Source: Mytilus californianus (Eukaryota; Mollusca; Bivalvia; Mytilida; Mytilidae). Taken from it: a stretch of 64,000 bases of DNA. The number at the start of each line of letters is the position of its first letter. The first letter of the stretch is position 1. This document shows, in pieces, positions 11,140 to 22,858 of the stretch. The DNA lies in NCBI RefSeq assembly GCF_021869535.1, contig NW_026262690.1, positions 86,225,995 through 86,289,994 on the forward strand, in the 5' to 3' direction. The notes under the pieces are model-generated. The model did no database searches, had not been told where the DNA came from, and saw nothing but the letters and a program-made list of their open reading frames with translations. The translations under genes were made by a program, and so were the position numbers.

Positions 11140-12210
11140 TAACAAACAATTTTCTTTGCTATCTTTGTTTCAAATTTTAAATTTCAAGTTGCATTTCCGC
11201 AAACTGGTTCCCGATATTCTCATGTGATAAAACAATAAGTTGGTCATCGACTGACTACTACACTTTGTTCATAGACAGCCGGTACGGCCCAATGTGGGAG
11301 GCAGAATTTTGCCCTCGGGATTTTAACGAGATTTGACGTTTTGTTGTTACATGGCAACGCATCGGTGTAAATTGCGCCATTGAACATTCGGCTCTCATTG
11401 TGACGTAATAACATGAGCATTGTGACATTTAAAAAAATCGAAAAATGCACGAATGTGAAAGTTATGTATTTCTCCATGTTAAGTACGCGTAATTTGATTG
11501 GACGAATATGTATCTGTCTGTATTCTTCACCTCTAATGTAATTAAAATATCAGTAAGAATATAGTAAATAAAGTGCATGTCAGAATATACTATAGAAAAC
11601 ATTTAGCCGATATCTTTCAGATGTTAAATGTAAAACATTTTAATTTAACGTTATAAATCATTTTATGTACATTTTTTGTAAATAGCAAAACTATATTTTC
11701 TGCAAAACATTTTTAGCAGAATGTTTTGGGAATATTTGGAAAATATTTACTTTAAATGTTTTAACAATATAAAATAACAATTGAAGAAAATATATTTTTT
11801 TATATTATAGAAATATGTACGGGATATTTCCGAACAATGTTTGAGAACGTGAATAAAAGATATTAGCAAATAATTTTTGGATGTTGTAAAAATATTTTAC
11901 TTAAATGTTAGAATTAAAACATTTCAAAAACAATAAATTAACATGTTTTTGATGTTCAAATGATATTTTATTGCAATGTTTTTAAAATGTTATGTGTTTG
12001 CTGGGTAATGCAATGGGCTATAATCATTTACTAATTACTTGATTAAATTTTATTAGTGATTAGCTATTGCAATGATTAAAAATTGATCAGCAACAACATT
12101 TTAACGACTTGTTAGCTATTCTTTTGTTAGAATTTTAATCACTGATTATCACTTATCTTTGAATTTTAACTAACGACAAATTAATCAACGGACCCTAGAA
12201 TTACACATCA
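11140..12210. other. No recognisable gene
   Basis: The left half has above-average GC and CpG for this window; the right half (11520-12000) is very AT-rich, with recurring AAAATGTTT/AAACATTTT blocks. No protein domain was seen in either strand. Confidence 0.4.
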
Positions 12211-12211
12211 T

Positions 12212-12300
12212 GGTTTGTCTTTTATATCAAATTAAATTTTAAAAGTTTTCTTCAGACCGAAATAATAAGACTGATACCAAGCGTTCGTGCAAACATGGTC
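12212..12300 (-). repeat. Inverted copy of the 13.9-14.3 kb repeat
   Basis: Read on the minus strand this matches the unit at 13912-14000: GGTATCAGTC, a CTGAA block, TTTAAAATTTAATTT, TTGATAT, and AAGACAAAC. The two lie about 1.6 kb apart in opposite orientation. It may be the left arm of a larger element whose interior is degraded. Confidence 0.5.
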
Positions 12301-12569
12301 ATTTAGGATTCATAGATTATTTGCTAAACTTCTAATGGTGATTATTTGGTGTATTTTCAGAGAGACTTTTTTTTTAAAGTTTTTAAAGTTGTTGAACGAG
12401 ATGAAGGGCGGAAAAAAAGACTGCCACTGGAAAAGGAGGGTATATATGGTTAAGTCAGAACTTTGCATTGCTATAAGTGACGTAAGGAGCCCATAAAGAG
12501 TCATTGCAATTGGTCTTTTATATGCAGAATGCGTGACAATTTCTCAACAAGAGGCAACGGATACTAGTA

Positions 12570-12660
12570 TACCGTCCTTATTCTGACCGGCCGTGGCTGC
12601 GTCTTTATATATCCCATACGGTCGCGTGATCTAAGGTTATGTCTTGCTGTTGGATGGGAG
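12570..12660 (-). repeat. SINE-like family, 5' part, reverse
   Basis: On the minus strand this gives GGGATATATAAAGACGCAGC and CACGGCCGGTCAGAATAAGG, matching the start of the long copy at 9985. The tail is missing here. Confidence 0.5.
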
Positions 12661-12810
12661 AACCTAACTATGGTGCAATGTCCCTGTTAACCATTGACAT
12701 CAGTAATGGCCAAGTTACGATTCATTCTTGCTCTGTTGTTTAAACCGACTGCGATGCCGAAACGACGACAAACGATGACAAATTAATTATGAATTATAAT
12801 ATATTTTTTT

Positions 12811-12884
12811 GTGTAACCTCTGAAATGAATGCGTGCAAATGTAAAATAATGTAATCCCCACATTCGCGCAAATATAATGCGTCC
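12811..12884. repeat. Dispersed repeat (GCGCAAATGTAATGCG family), copy 1
   Basis: It has GTGTAACCTCTGAAATGAATG, GCGTGCAAATGTAA and TTCGCGCAAATATAATGCG. A related copy occurs at 57361-57470. Nothing is known about its class. Confidence 0.4.
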
Positions 12885-13609
12885 ATAATTTTAAGTTCCG
12901 TTGTTTAAACGTTCAAAATTAACTCGTCTATTTTTACATTCAATCCAAAATTTATAAAAAGACATGTTTTACAGTGCACAGATTCCTTTCCAATCCATCC
13001 TATCTCTTACTTGAAGTGACATTATAATCCGTTTTCAATTATCGTCTGATACTTATTTTAAGTGCTAATTTTATTTATTCAAAGTTTAATCCATTGTCAA
13101 TCTGTTAACAATATTTGGAAAACATAATCTATCTTTATAGTTGGTTTACTGGAGTTTATATATGAGTCGGCCTTTCAAACTGACATCAACCCAAATTTTT
13201 TTTTAGTAAAAGGAATCCCGTACTGAAAGTCACTATTTGTTACCACACCACCATGCAGTCTTTGAGCTAGTTCCTCCAAATGAGTCTTTATTTATTCCGG
13301 TCTTTTTGGTAGGTGACTAGTCTATAGGTGGATTGAAAAGTTCTTTACACCGTCACATTTGTTGCGTCGGTAATACCTTGGTACAATTACAGTTAACATA
13401 TTGTTGATCATCGAACAACTAGCAGTGGCTATTTCTATTTAATATTGGACAACACGTAAATGATTTGACCTAAATTTCTGCTTTTTGATTAAGGACACAA
13501 CGAACTAGTACACAAGAAAGAATCGTATCTTGGTTTACTTGGGCATTACTGATTGTAATGTGATCTCAAGAGTTGACAGGGTTGGTTATGGTTAGGTTCT
13601 CCCGTGCGA

Positions 13610-13905
13610 CAGTAAGACATTATTGACTGTGCGGGATGTATAAAGAAATTGGACGTTATACTTGTATCCAATGTCTCGTGTTTAGAAAGTTCCACGCTCC
13701 CTTCACTTAATAGACCGCTCTGTATAGGCTCCGTAGGTGACTTATTGCAATGCAGAGTTCTGACCTAATATGGGAGTGACAGTCTTACTTTCTTGCCCAA
13801 CATCTCGGTCAACAACTTTACAAACCTTAAAAAATGTGTTCTCGCCCTGAAAAAACATCAAATATTCGCCATTAGACGTTTAGCAAACATTAAAGAATCA
13901 ATGAA
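13610..13905 (+). repeat. SINE-like family, longer copy
   Basis: It starts with GCGGGATGTATAAAG and TTGGACGTTATAC and ends with CGCCATTAGACGTTTAGCAA and a degraded CAAT-rich tail. The middle (TAGGTGACTTATTGCAATGC) aligns with the copy at 36880-37105. Confidence 0.5.
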
Positions 13906-13911
13906 TCCTAA

Positions 13912-14275
13912 TTGTGCATGTCTGCACGAAGTCATGGTATCAGTCTGACTGAACAAATCATTTAAAATTTAATTTTGAAATTTGATATAATGAAAGACAA
14001 ACACGTATAGTGGTGTTGGTAATAAGAGCCGATACATTGCAGTAGCGTACTAACCTTAACATATCAAAAGTTGCCTTTGCAGTTGATCTGACCGCATTCA
14101 TGGTATCAGTCTGAATGAACAAATCATTTTAAATTTAATTTTGGATTTTGATACAAGGAAAGACAAACACGTATAATGTTGTTGGTAATAAGAGCTCGTA
14201 CATTGCAATAGAGTACTAATTAAACCTTTACATAAAACCGTTACCTTTGCAGTTGCTCTGACCACATTCAGGACT
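13912..14275 (+). repeat. Tandem duplication of ~170 bp
   Basis: Two copies start at about 13928 and 14098 with CATGGTATCAGTCTGA and run through AAAGACAAACACGTATA, GTTGGTAATAAGAGC and TTGCCTTTGCAGTTG. The period is about 170 bp. An inverted relative lies at 12212-12300. Confidence 0.7.
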
Positions 14276-14817
14276 CGCTGTAGATGTTATACTTAGATCT
14301 ACTTTATAGCATAGATGGATTTGCTCAAATATCTGAAGTGAGTCTTCAAAGCCCATTCGGTTGACCAACCATGTAGTTTATATTTATAATGAGTGAAATA
14401 TTGTCAAGTAATATGTTTTGTTATAACAGGGTATAAAAATATATTCGATTGGATAAATTGCTTCTTTCATTGTTGTATCCTTAACATCCAGAAACCTCTT
14501 TGAGGTTGTAGTGATAGCGTGATCGCACTATACTTCGGTAGATTGTTGGCTCATCCCTGACTTAAACACTTAAATATTGTAATTACCTGTATCCCTTCTA
14601 AGCAAAAATGGTGATCGGCTTGTAATCACGATATTGTGAAGACTCTAATTTCATTGTGAGCAACATTGTTGAACATCCTACCCAATATGTCGGTCGATAA
14701 TAGGAAAAAAGATATCTTAATATCTCATTAGCAAATAGTCGTTACGGATATATATATAATATTTGCAATTAAGCAATGAACATCAAATAATCAATCAATC
14801 ATGCTAAAATGTTCAGT

Positions 14818-14946
14818 GGCAAATATTTCATGTTTATTCAGGATGAGATTAGAATAATAAATCCAAATATCCCTACACGAGACATTGGAAATTGAACGAA
14901 CGCATTCTGACTGGACGTGGCTGCGTATTTACACATCCCGTCTTGT
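14818..14946 (-). repeat. SINE-like family, short reverse copy
   Basis: On the minus strand it runs from a GTAAATACGCAGCCACGTCC head to a TGAAATATTTGCCACTG tail with CAATC-type repeats near 14790. The middle of the family is deleted. Confidence 0.5.
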
Positions 14947-14949
14947 AGG

Positions 14950-16370
14950 AGGACCACCCTCACTACTGTTATATCAGATAAAATGTCGGGAAACCAGTCT
15001 CACATAATTGTTTGGAAGATGTTCTAACGTGTTTGATTTTATGAGACTCGTTTTTCTAACCAATGACGCACACAATAATAATTTGTTTACAGCAAATCTT
15101 ACCGTGAGATACGTAGATTATGAACAATATTAATAGTTTAATAGATGCATTGTAACTCTGTTTACCATGTCTTAAAGGTGAAAGAATCAGTTATATAATT
15201 ATTTCCCTTTGATAGTTTGAGCGGCACAACTCCACCACAAAATGTATCATTTTGACTGATCGAGATATATAAATACGCTGCCACGTTCAGCAGGAATAGG
15301 GACGTTAAATCCGATTTCTCGTGTAGAAAAGTTTCTCGAACGTATACATTTTCCATGGATAATACTACAATTATAAATCACCGAAATCTATTGAAATGAC
15401 AAAATGATGTCAAATATTGACCTTTTGACTTGTGTGCAGGCTTGGAGTTTTGAAAATTTAGTGGATGCTATAGTGCAATCATCTCGACCATCCGTTTGTC
15501 ATATTTCTCATCTTCTTTATTAAGGAATGAATGATTAAACATTTGCTCTGGAACTTTATAATGTTGAGTAATACCGGTTAAGCGATTTTCTGATCTGCCG
15601 GGCAGAATTTTCTGTTTGACAATACTTTGACAGGAATAAAAGCCCTGTTCATTGATAATTTTCTATGTATTGTGTGCGATTTTGTCCCATGTACATTTAC
15701 TCCATATCCTTTCATTTTCTTTTGATATTTCATTATACACGATAAATAAATTGTGCATTACATATAGCTTAGCTTCTGTATTGAGGCAGGATTTAATATT
15801 TTGTCATATATACTTGTCTTGTTAACTTGGTCTGTGAGAGCGATTTACAAATCCGCGGGCAGTCAATTCCTGAATTGATGAAACTTTTAACTTTTATATA
15901 CCCATTGTGCATCGATATTTTCTTCAGTGTTTAATAACGAGTAGTGTATAATTTGCCCTACATTGCGCGCAACTCTTTGTTTAAGTTATTGTATCATTCT
16001 GATAAACAATAAACCGTGAACTTATTGATTCGATCATTCCGCATGAGGCTACCAATGTCTAGTATAGATATAACCTTGTGCATTCTAACTGCTTATATCG
16101 AATATAATCCTTATAGTTATCATACGACAACAATTTTCTGTTAGTCTATTTTCATTTTAGGACTACTCGATCAGGAACCAATGTGGGTTTAAGCATTACC
16201 TGAAATCATCTTCCACTCATGAATTGTGTTTCCAAGCATTAAACACGGAGGACTAGAAAGTTAGAAAGTGCACTTTATTCACAATAAATTTCACTTGCTA
16301 ATAGAATACCCAACGGGCAATAAAAACTTAAAAGTAGAATAAAAACAAACAACACCATTGCAAAAGAAAT
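14950..16370. other. Mostly featureless, one repeat fragment
   Basis: The only recognisable item is a partial SINE-like head at 15262-15335 (ATATAAATACGCTGCCACG, GGGACGTTAAATCCGATTTC). No gene or domain was recognised in the rest. Confidence 0.4.
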
Positions 16371-16385
16371 AAACTCACAGAGATA

Positions 16386-17505
16386 TGTCTCGCCTTTTTG
16401 TAATTTTGATAATGCAAATGTTGAAATTAAAATAGCAATCCTTGAGCATGTAAGTTATGCAAATATTCAAAGTCAATGAACCATGACTGGAGGTGCATAG
16501 CTAAATATTCTCTATGGAAATTAGATGTGCCAATGCTAATACAACTGCATACCAAATACCATTGACTTATCATAAGTTGTTCTGTTTAAGCAAACCTAAA
16601 CACAAAATTAACATGTAAACTATGTAAAAGTTTCAAAGTCAATGAACCATGATTGAGGAGGTGGGGCTGTATAATCTCCATGGAAACAAGACTTGCAAAG
16701 GCTAATGCATTTGCATACCAAATATCATTGACTTAAGATTATCGGTTCATCTTAAACTGATCTAATCACAAACAAATACATATAAACTAAGCAAAAGTTT
16801 CAAAGTTAATAGACTATGACTGAGTGGGCAGGGCCAAATATTCTCCATGGAAATGAGATGTACTAATGCTAATACAACTGCATACCAATTAACATTAGCC
16901 TATCACTAATGGTTCTCCTTGGACTGACCTAAGCACAAACTAATACATGTAAACTAAGCAAAAGTTTCAAAGTCAATAGACCATGATTGAGGGGGCGGGG
17001 CCAAATATTATCCATGGATATGAGATGTACTAATGCTAATACAACTGAATACCAATTAACATTGGCCTATCACTAATGGTTCCCATTGAACTGACCTAAG
17101 CACAAACAAATACATATAAACTAAGCAAAAGTTTCAAAGTTAATAGACCATGACATAGGGGCGGAGCCAAATATCCATGGAAATAAGATATGCCAATGCT
17201 TATACAACTGCATACTAAATATCATTTACCTATACCACTAGTGGTTCCCCATAAACTGCCCTAATCACAAACAAATACATGTATGTAAACTAAGCAAAAG
17301 TTTCAAAGTCAATAGACCATGACTGAGGGAGCAGGACCAAATAATCTGCGTGGAAATGAGATATGCTAATGCTAATACAACTGCATACCTAATATCATCG
17401 ACCTACCTAGTGGTTCACCTTAAACTAGACCTAATCACAAACTAATACATTGTTGACGACGTCGCCGGAAACAGCATACCTATGTCTCACTGTCAAGGCG
17501 AGACA
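16386..17505. mobile_element. TIR element with six ~167-bp tandem repeats
   Basis: A perfect 11-bp inverted repeat bounds it: TGTCTCGCCTT at 16386 and AAGGCGAGACA at 17495-17505. The marker CAAAGT(C/T)AAT recurs at about 16469, 16634, 16801, 16968, 17135 and 17304, giving a 165-169 bp period. Each unit has a CTAAGCAAAAGTTTCAAAG block, CCATGACTGAG, GGGGCGGGGCCAAAT, CCATGGAAATGAGAT, CTAATGCTAATACAACTGC and a GGTTC block. The right end also forms a hairpin (TGTCTCAC with GCGAGACA). It is non-coding and its plan is like that of 6555-8062. Confidence 0.75.
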
Positions 17506-17583
17506 AAAACGCGACAAGACCAACAACAATTCATAAAACACCATTAAGAAAACTTATTATAAAGATTGAGCACTACGACCCCT

Positions 17584-17605
17584 CCCCCCCCCCCCCCCCC
17601 CCCCC
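17584..17605 (+). repeat. Poly-C tract
   Basis: A run of about 22 C follows CCCCT. It is a plain homopolymer; the exact length may be a sequencing artefact. Confidence 0.9.
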
Positions 17606-17853
17606 AACCCATTCAAAAATAAAACAAAATCAAATAACATTCCAAAGCAAAAAGCATGTGCTCCGGAAGGGTCAGCAGTTCCTGATTCACCAATTACACT
17701 CGCAATATACAGCAAAAACATTGTAAAAACTATTCAGAGTATAACCAATTTAATTGATACACTAACACATTGACATACTGTGGTAAAAAAAATGTTGAAT
17801 CATTCTACAGCAATTCATAACTCTGGTTTTATGTAGAAACTTTTACGTTTGTT

Positions 17854-18411
17854 CTAAAATATTAGCGTTGATATAACATAATACGTACATCTAATATACG
17901 TTATAAACGTAGGTCCAAATGTCATACTAAATCCAAAAGATCTGTGCATAGCTGCAGAACTATATCCTACAGCATAGAAAAGTCGTCCAATAATAAACAA
18001 CACGACCATTAGAGGAACATTATTCATACTGCTTTCGTCCAGGAATGTCGAAAAGGTCAATACAGCGAATGCATGAAGTAAGAATTGTTCAATTGTATTT
18101 CGTAGAATTCGGTTTGGAAGTTCTACCAAGTTTTCTGCAGAACCATTTAATGGGTCAATGGCGTCTGTATTCCCACGAACTCTTAACACTCCGAACATAG
18201 CAAACATGATTGTAAGTGATGATAGGAACAGCCATCTTATAGTGTATGTCAGACGATCTGTTGGTGTCGTTAGTTGCGACGTGTCTATTGGTAGTGTTTT
18301 TCCCACAGCAAAAAACAGAATATTGAATACGATAGTAGCAACAATCTGCTTCTTTGCCAAACTTTTATTTTCTTCAAATGGTTTTTTGGTCAATTTTCTT
18401 TTGTCGGACAT
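17854..18411 (-). CDS. TMEM79/MAPEG-like membrane protein, paralog 1
   Basis: This is an intact 185-residue multi-pass membrane protein. A Lys-rich, polar N-terminus (1-20) precedes hydrophobic segments at about 22-38, 56-77, 106-123, 132-150 and 160-182. A charged loop holds the family-constant RGNTDAIDPLNG (80-90) and ENLVELPNRILRNTIEQF (93-110); GRLFYAVGY lies at 142-150. The R..N..E pattern before the third segment and the GRL-Y block suit the MAPEG fold (the glutathione/eicosanoid membrane-enzyme superfamily), and the whole best resembles the C-terminal domain of TMEM79. Catalysis is unproven. The start ATG is chosen because all four copies begin MSDK and a TTTTCAG 3' splice site lies 12 bases upstream, implying a 5' non-coding exon. 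Paralogs 1 and 2 share VLRVRG; paralogs 3 and 4 share VLNVRG. Confidence 0.85.
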   Translation of the reverse strand: MSDKRKLTKKPFEENKSLAKKQIVATIVFNILFFAVGKTLPIDTSQLTTPTDRLTYTIRWLFLSSLTIMFAMFGVLRVRGNTDAIDPLNGSAENLVELPNRILRNTIEQFLLHAFAVLTFSTFLDESSMNNVPLMVVLFIIGRLFYAVGYSSAAMHRSFGFSMTFGPTFITYIRCTYYVISTLIF

Positions 18412-19019
18412 GGTTTCACAGGCTGAAAATATATATATATTAACATATATATATAATATCCTGCTATTATCATGTCTTTAGTACGTACTAAAAATAGTTT
18501 GAACGCTGATTGACTCATGAACAATACAAATTAGTGGAAGTGTTGGGATTGTCAAAATATACCCCTTTCCCCCCGAAAAAAGGTTAAAAGGGAAGAAGGA
18601 AATGCCCAAAAAAACATTTAAGTCATTCAAATATTTCTTTGTGTATTTGTGCTTGTCATATTTGCCTTGAAAAAAAAAACGTTATGTACAATGACAATTT
18701 TTGGTCGTATATATAGATTAAACATACATTTGTAAACATGTATATGCCTCATCATCTCTTTAACAGTAAAATTTCAAAATTAGCTTTCATCCAGAAATAG
18801 GACTATTGTGATTATATTTGTATTGTTCATTCGTGTGACGGACAGTTCGTAATTCTATTATGCTGTTTTTGTGTACTGTCCTAAATTATTTTACGTACTC
18901 GTTGTTATTCTGTGGTTAACATGTCGAAATGCACTACCATATTATTTATTTATGTATTTCTCTGTCCTGAATGTTCTTGCATTTATTTGTACTGTCATGT
19001 AATGTTGTCAATTAGCGGT

Positions 19020-19320
19020 ATATTTAATATTGCCATAAAAGTACGAGGTTTGGGTAGCCACAAAACCAGGTTAAAATGTCCTTTACCAAGTCAGGAAAAT
19101 GGCAGTTGTTATCTAATAGTTCGTTTCTATGTATGTTGCATTGTCGTATGTTTTTTTGTTGCACTTCAGTGTTTCTGTTGTTTAGTTGTTTTCCTCTTAT
19201 AGTTGATGCGTTTCCCTCGGTTTAAGTTTGTCACCCGGATTTGTTTTCTCTCAATCGATTTATGACTTTTAATCAGCGGTATACTACTGTTGCCTTTATT
19301 TGAAACGTCAGCTATCGTGT
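19020..19320 (+). repeat. Dispersed repeat ending AGCGGTATACTACTGTTGCC
   Basis: The stretch has CATTGTCGTATGTTTTTTTG, GATGCGTTTCCCTCGGTTT, TTGTCACCCGGATTTG and a closing CAGCGGTATACTACTGTTGC. I recall this block as a frequent bivalve repeat; it has no second full copy in this window. It is non-coding. Confidence 0.4.
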
Positions 19321-19684
19321 CTAAATGCTTTATAGATCATATTATGATAACATTATTATCAATATAGTGTCGACTCTTTTCGTAAAAGGGTTGATTCTTG
19401 TGATTACCTAGTAATAGATGAAACCCAAATGAAGATCTAGCAAATACTCCAAATTGCTTAATCGTTTTTTACGTTCATTTAAAATTTATTTTAATTTGTA
19501 AATTAGGTGAAAGTTTTAAAAATAAAATAAAACTTACTTAAATTGAGTCAATTAATCTAAGATACTTTTAACCATATAAACTTAAAAGAGTAGTATTAAA
19601 TAAATAATTTTAAACTCACATTTATGTCATACGCTCTCTTTCAAAGTTAAATGATAATATAAAATTATATATCTTCATTCCACA

Positions 19685-19719
19685 TTTTGACCTTTAGTTA
19701 ATTCCACATTTTGACCTTT
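19685..19719 (-). promoter_or_regulatory. Upstream motif pair of paralog 1 (AAAGGTCAAAA)
   Basis: TTTTGACCTTT occurs at 19685-19695 and again at 19709-19719, each after ATTCCACA. On the gene strand it reads AAAGGTCAAAA, which contains the AGGTCA half-site known for nuclear receptors. It lies about 1.3 kb upstream of the ATG at 18411. The same core recurs upstream of paralogs 3 and 4, and a changed form lies upstream of paralog 2. It may be part of the promoter or simply shared ancestry of the duplicated unit. Confidence 0.35.
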
Positions 19720-19739
19720 GAATATATGTATATGTTAAA

Positions 19740-20890
19740 TATTATATAGGCACGTTGTTTGCAGAACGAATAATTTATTTCTTTTTTTTTAGTAATAAGG
19801 TAATGTTATGCTCGTAGTAAAAAAGGTTAGCATAAACTTCTACAGTCCAATGCATAACATATTGTTAAATTCCAAGTAGATTTTTTAACACATATAAACG
19901 TTTTATTCCTAAATATTTCCTGTATATAATTACCCTAGTCGTCCAGGTAACAGGCTAAAGGTCCCTGTTTACAAAATGAACCATCTTTCCAGGGGTAATA
20001 GAAGGCTAAAAATGTAGTACACTTTATACCTTGAATTTACAATTAGTTTCAAAAATATATCCACATAATGTTAGAAGCATTGAACAGTTGTTTACCTTAA
20101 TTTCAACATAGTAAGTAATTAATAAGATACCCACACAAAAAAAGGACATTTTTGCTACATTTACTGCACATGATAGACTAACACTTCTTTTTCATTTTTG
20201 TATGTATGTACATATTAATAAAATCGATATTCTTATACAATAAACCATTAAAAAAAACTTTGTCTCAAGTTAATACTATATTTATTGTCTAAATTGTCAT
20301 TATCACCGACTTCAATTTTGTCTTATCGATGACGTCAATGCCTTTCAATTGAAGAACAAAGTTTAGATTATTTTTTCAAGTTATATTTCCAGATAGTATA
20401 AATATCTTGAGGTGCTTTGGGTGTTTTGTTATATTTTATTGAATTCCTAATTGTCCAAAGAGTCCATTTAGAATATATGATAATTGTGTTTAGAAAATTA
20501 TCATATTTGAGTATTCCTGTGTTTTTAACTAACAGCATCTCCTTTTCAATTATTTATTCCTATGTTTTATTTGATAAGTTTTCCTTGGAGCTTGTTTAAA
20601 ATTATTATAACTGAGATGTACTACAACTGAAAAATAAGTGTTGCAGGGTTTCTATGTTGTCATTTTGACAAATGTGGCATTTTCCATTTGATATCTTCAT
20701 TTTTTTTAATCTTTCTTCAGTATATAAAATTTTGTACATGGATCTCCATTGAAATTCTTTTACTTTATTTTCAATTTTCAACTGTTTTAAGTAGATTTGA
20801 CATCCAACATCTAATGCATTTAGTGTAAAGACGTCTTTAACAGTCAGAGAAAAACCTTATGCAATACCAAGATACAGGTATTGGCAGATT
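19740..20890. other. No recognisable gene
   Basis: AT-rich sequence with short open frames that match nothing I know. No repeat end or RNA gene was recognised. Confidence 0.4.
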
Positions 20891-20899
20891 GTAGAGCCA

Positions 20900-22260
20900 T
20901 GAATGTGCATATGTATATAAAATTATATTTAGTTTGATATTAATATCCTGATAACAAAATCAATATTAATACAATTAAAAACAATATTCAAAGATCTAAT
21001 TACAGTGCTGAATTGGTAAACTTTTAGAATAAGTTTATTTAAAGGATCGGTAATTTTACCATGACTGTACCTAAATTTCCGGGCTCGGTAAACAACCTCT
21101 CCGTAAAAATTAGGATGTGCTATCCCCGTTTTAAATAAGTTTTCTACAGGTACAACCAAACTAAATCTTTATATCTACGGAAGAATTTATTTAAGGTTTT
21201 AAGTTACTTGTGGTAACGAAATCCAGGACTTGATAATTTACCAGTAATACATAGATTACGTTCATTAAAATTCAGAACGCCACAACAGAAACGGGCATAA
21301 CGAATAAATTGTGATATATAAACACCGCAATTTGGTGCCAAATCATCGTCCAAAACAGGAAAATTATCAATAGGGAACGAAAAATTAACCCTTGTGGCGT
21401 AACTTTTTATGTCGAGTTTCCCGTGTAAAACTTAAATATCTAAATCTAGGAAAGAACAGTTATATCCATTTATGTTTAATTTGTTTAAGGATGTTCGCTT
21501 CTCTTGTTTTTGAATTTTTGCCAGATTTCGGAATCCTCGAATTTTCGCCCCCTAACCCCTACTGTTCTTTTCATTATTAGATTATATTTAGTTTAAAATG
21601 TCATCTTTGAAAATCTTATTAAATCCCTGATATTTTTTTTATACCTTTCGACAGCAAAAAGGAGCCAATGTTAGAGATGAAAAATCTAGAGAAAAGCATT
21701 TCCCGCCAAATTTTCAATGGCTTATATCTCGAAAACAAGCACACGGACCGTTATTTTTTTTTCTACTTTTATGGTTTCATTATTTAATACTATCAATTTA
21801 TAACAGTCTTTTTAAAAGCTTGTTATTTTGAAACAAAGTAGCGAACATCCTTAAAGTAAGTCCCTTTTCGGTAAATTTTGTCAGTATATTTAGAAAATTC
21901 TTGATTATTTAACGCAAACATATTATCAAGAAAACGATAATTGTTGTCGAATATATCCATTAAATTAAATTTAGACGGGTCTTTACTGAATTTGGTCATA
22001 AACTTTTATTCATAGCAGTACAAGAAAAATTATGCTATTAAAGGGGCGCAATTGGTGTCCATAGGAATATCTTCAACTGTCGAAGAACTGTATTGCCGAA
22101 ACGTACATCAATATTATCAAGGAGAAAAATCTCATCAAACCTCCAATAAGTATGTCTAGCATATTTACCTTTCTCATTAGAGAAGAAGGCTTTAAATGAG
22201 TTGCAACATATATATATTTGCATTCAGATTTACCAAACGACAATTTATTTATAGAGGAAA
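20900..22260 (-). pseudogene. Penelope-like reverse transcriptase fossil
   Basis: The minus strand carries scattered pieces of the same type of reverse transcriptase as the element at 53492-56460. Near 22070-22020 it reads DTNCAPLIA, then a stop and LYCYE. The catalytic YIDD position reads FLDN, followed by ALNNQEF, so the active site is lost. Towards the C-terminus it reads CGVYISQFIRYARFC and then AHPNFYGEVVYRARKFRYS near 21100. A TTAA-flanked MITE (21484-21855) splits it. Many stops and shifts make this an old, dead copy. Confidence 0.75.
21484..21855. mobile_element. TTAA-flanked MITE, family 1 copy 1
   Basis: Inverted ends read TTTAAGGATGTTCGCT on the left and AGCGAACATCCTTAAA on the right, with TTAA at both borders as expected for a piggyBac-type target duplication. 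It is about 370 bp, with no coding capacity. Inside are TTGCCAGATTTCGGAATCCTCG near the left end and CTTATATCTCGAAAACAAGC. A second copy, in the opposite orientation, lies at 32684-33079. It inserted into the Penelope-like fossil, so it is younger than that element. Confidence 0.8.
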
Positions 22261-22858
22261 AGATTTGTTTGTGTGTGTCTGTTCCAAATCAGGGATCTCG
22301 TCAGTGGTTGTCTATTGTCCTATCTCAATGTATTTTTTCTCATTTGGAGAATATCGTTTTGATGGCAGATCTTTGATAATCTTTTGTTACACTGAGACAA
22401 ATCAGGGATGTTCCATATATTGTATAACCCTTTTATCGTTTGATAATCCATCCAACAATTAACAGGATTCACCAAAAATACTTCAGAACACATCACGAAC
22501 CGAGAAGGAAAATTAAGACGAACAGGCACAACATAAAGTGTGGTTAGACAAGTTTTACGTGAACACAATCCTCTCCTTTACTTAACTAGACCGTATGTTG
22601 AAAAAATAATACTTAAATTTAAAAACTGCAAAACTCAGCTACCAACACCAAAAAGATAAAAACAAATGTGCTATTATATAAAGCTAGCTGCTAGATGAAT
22701 ACTTAGCTCGAGAAATAAAAAAAATTAAAAAAACAACACTCCTACTTGACAGATTGCATGAGGTTGATTACAAATTTTGTTGATATTAGCATCATAGGCG
22801 AGAGGTCAATTAGTATTTATCTTTGGAAGAAAGCACCTAATTAGTGAGTATACATAAG

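Noticed and set aside
11345..11408. RFX X-box plus CRE as an enhancer pair
   Set aside because: Single imperfect matches of short motifs with no gene attached; chance cannot be excluded.
16386..17505. Helitron assignment for the tandem-array element
   Set aside because: A hairpin exists at the right end, but no CTRR terminus or TC start was seen, and an inverted repeat bounds it.
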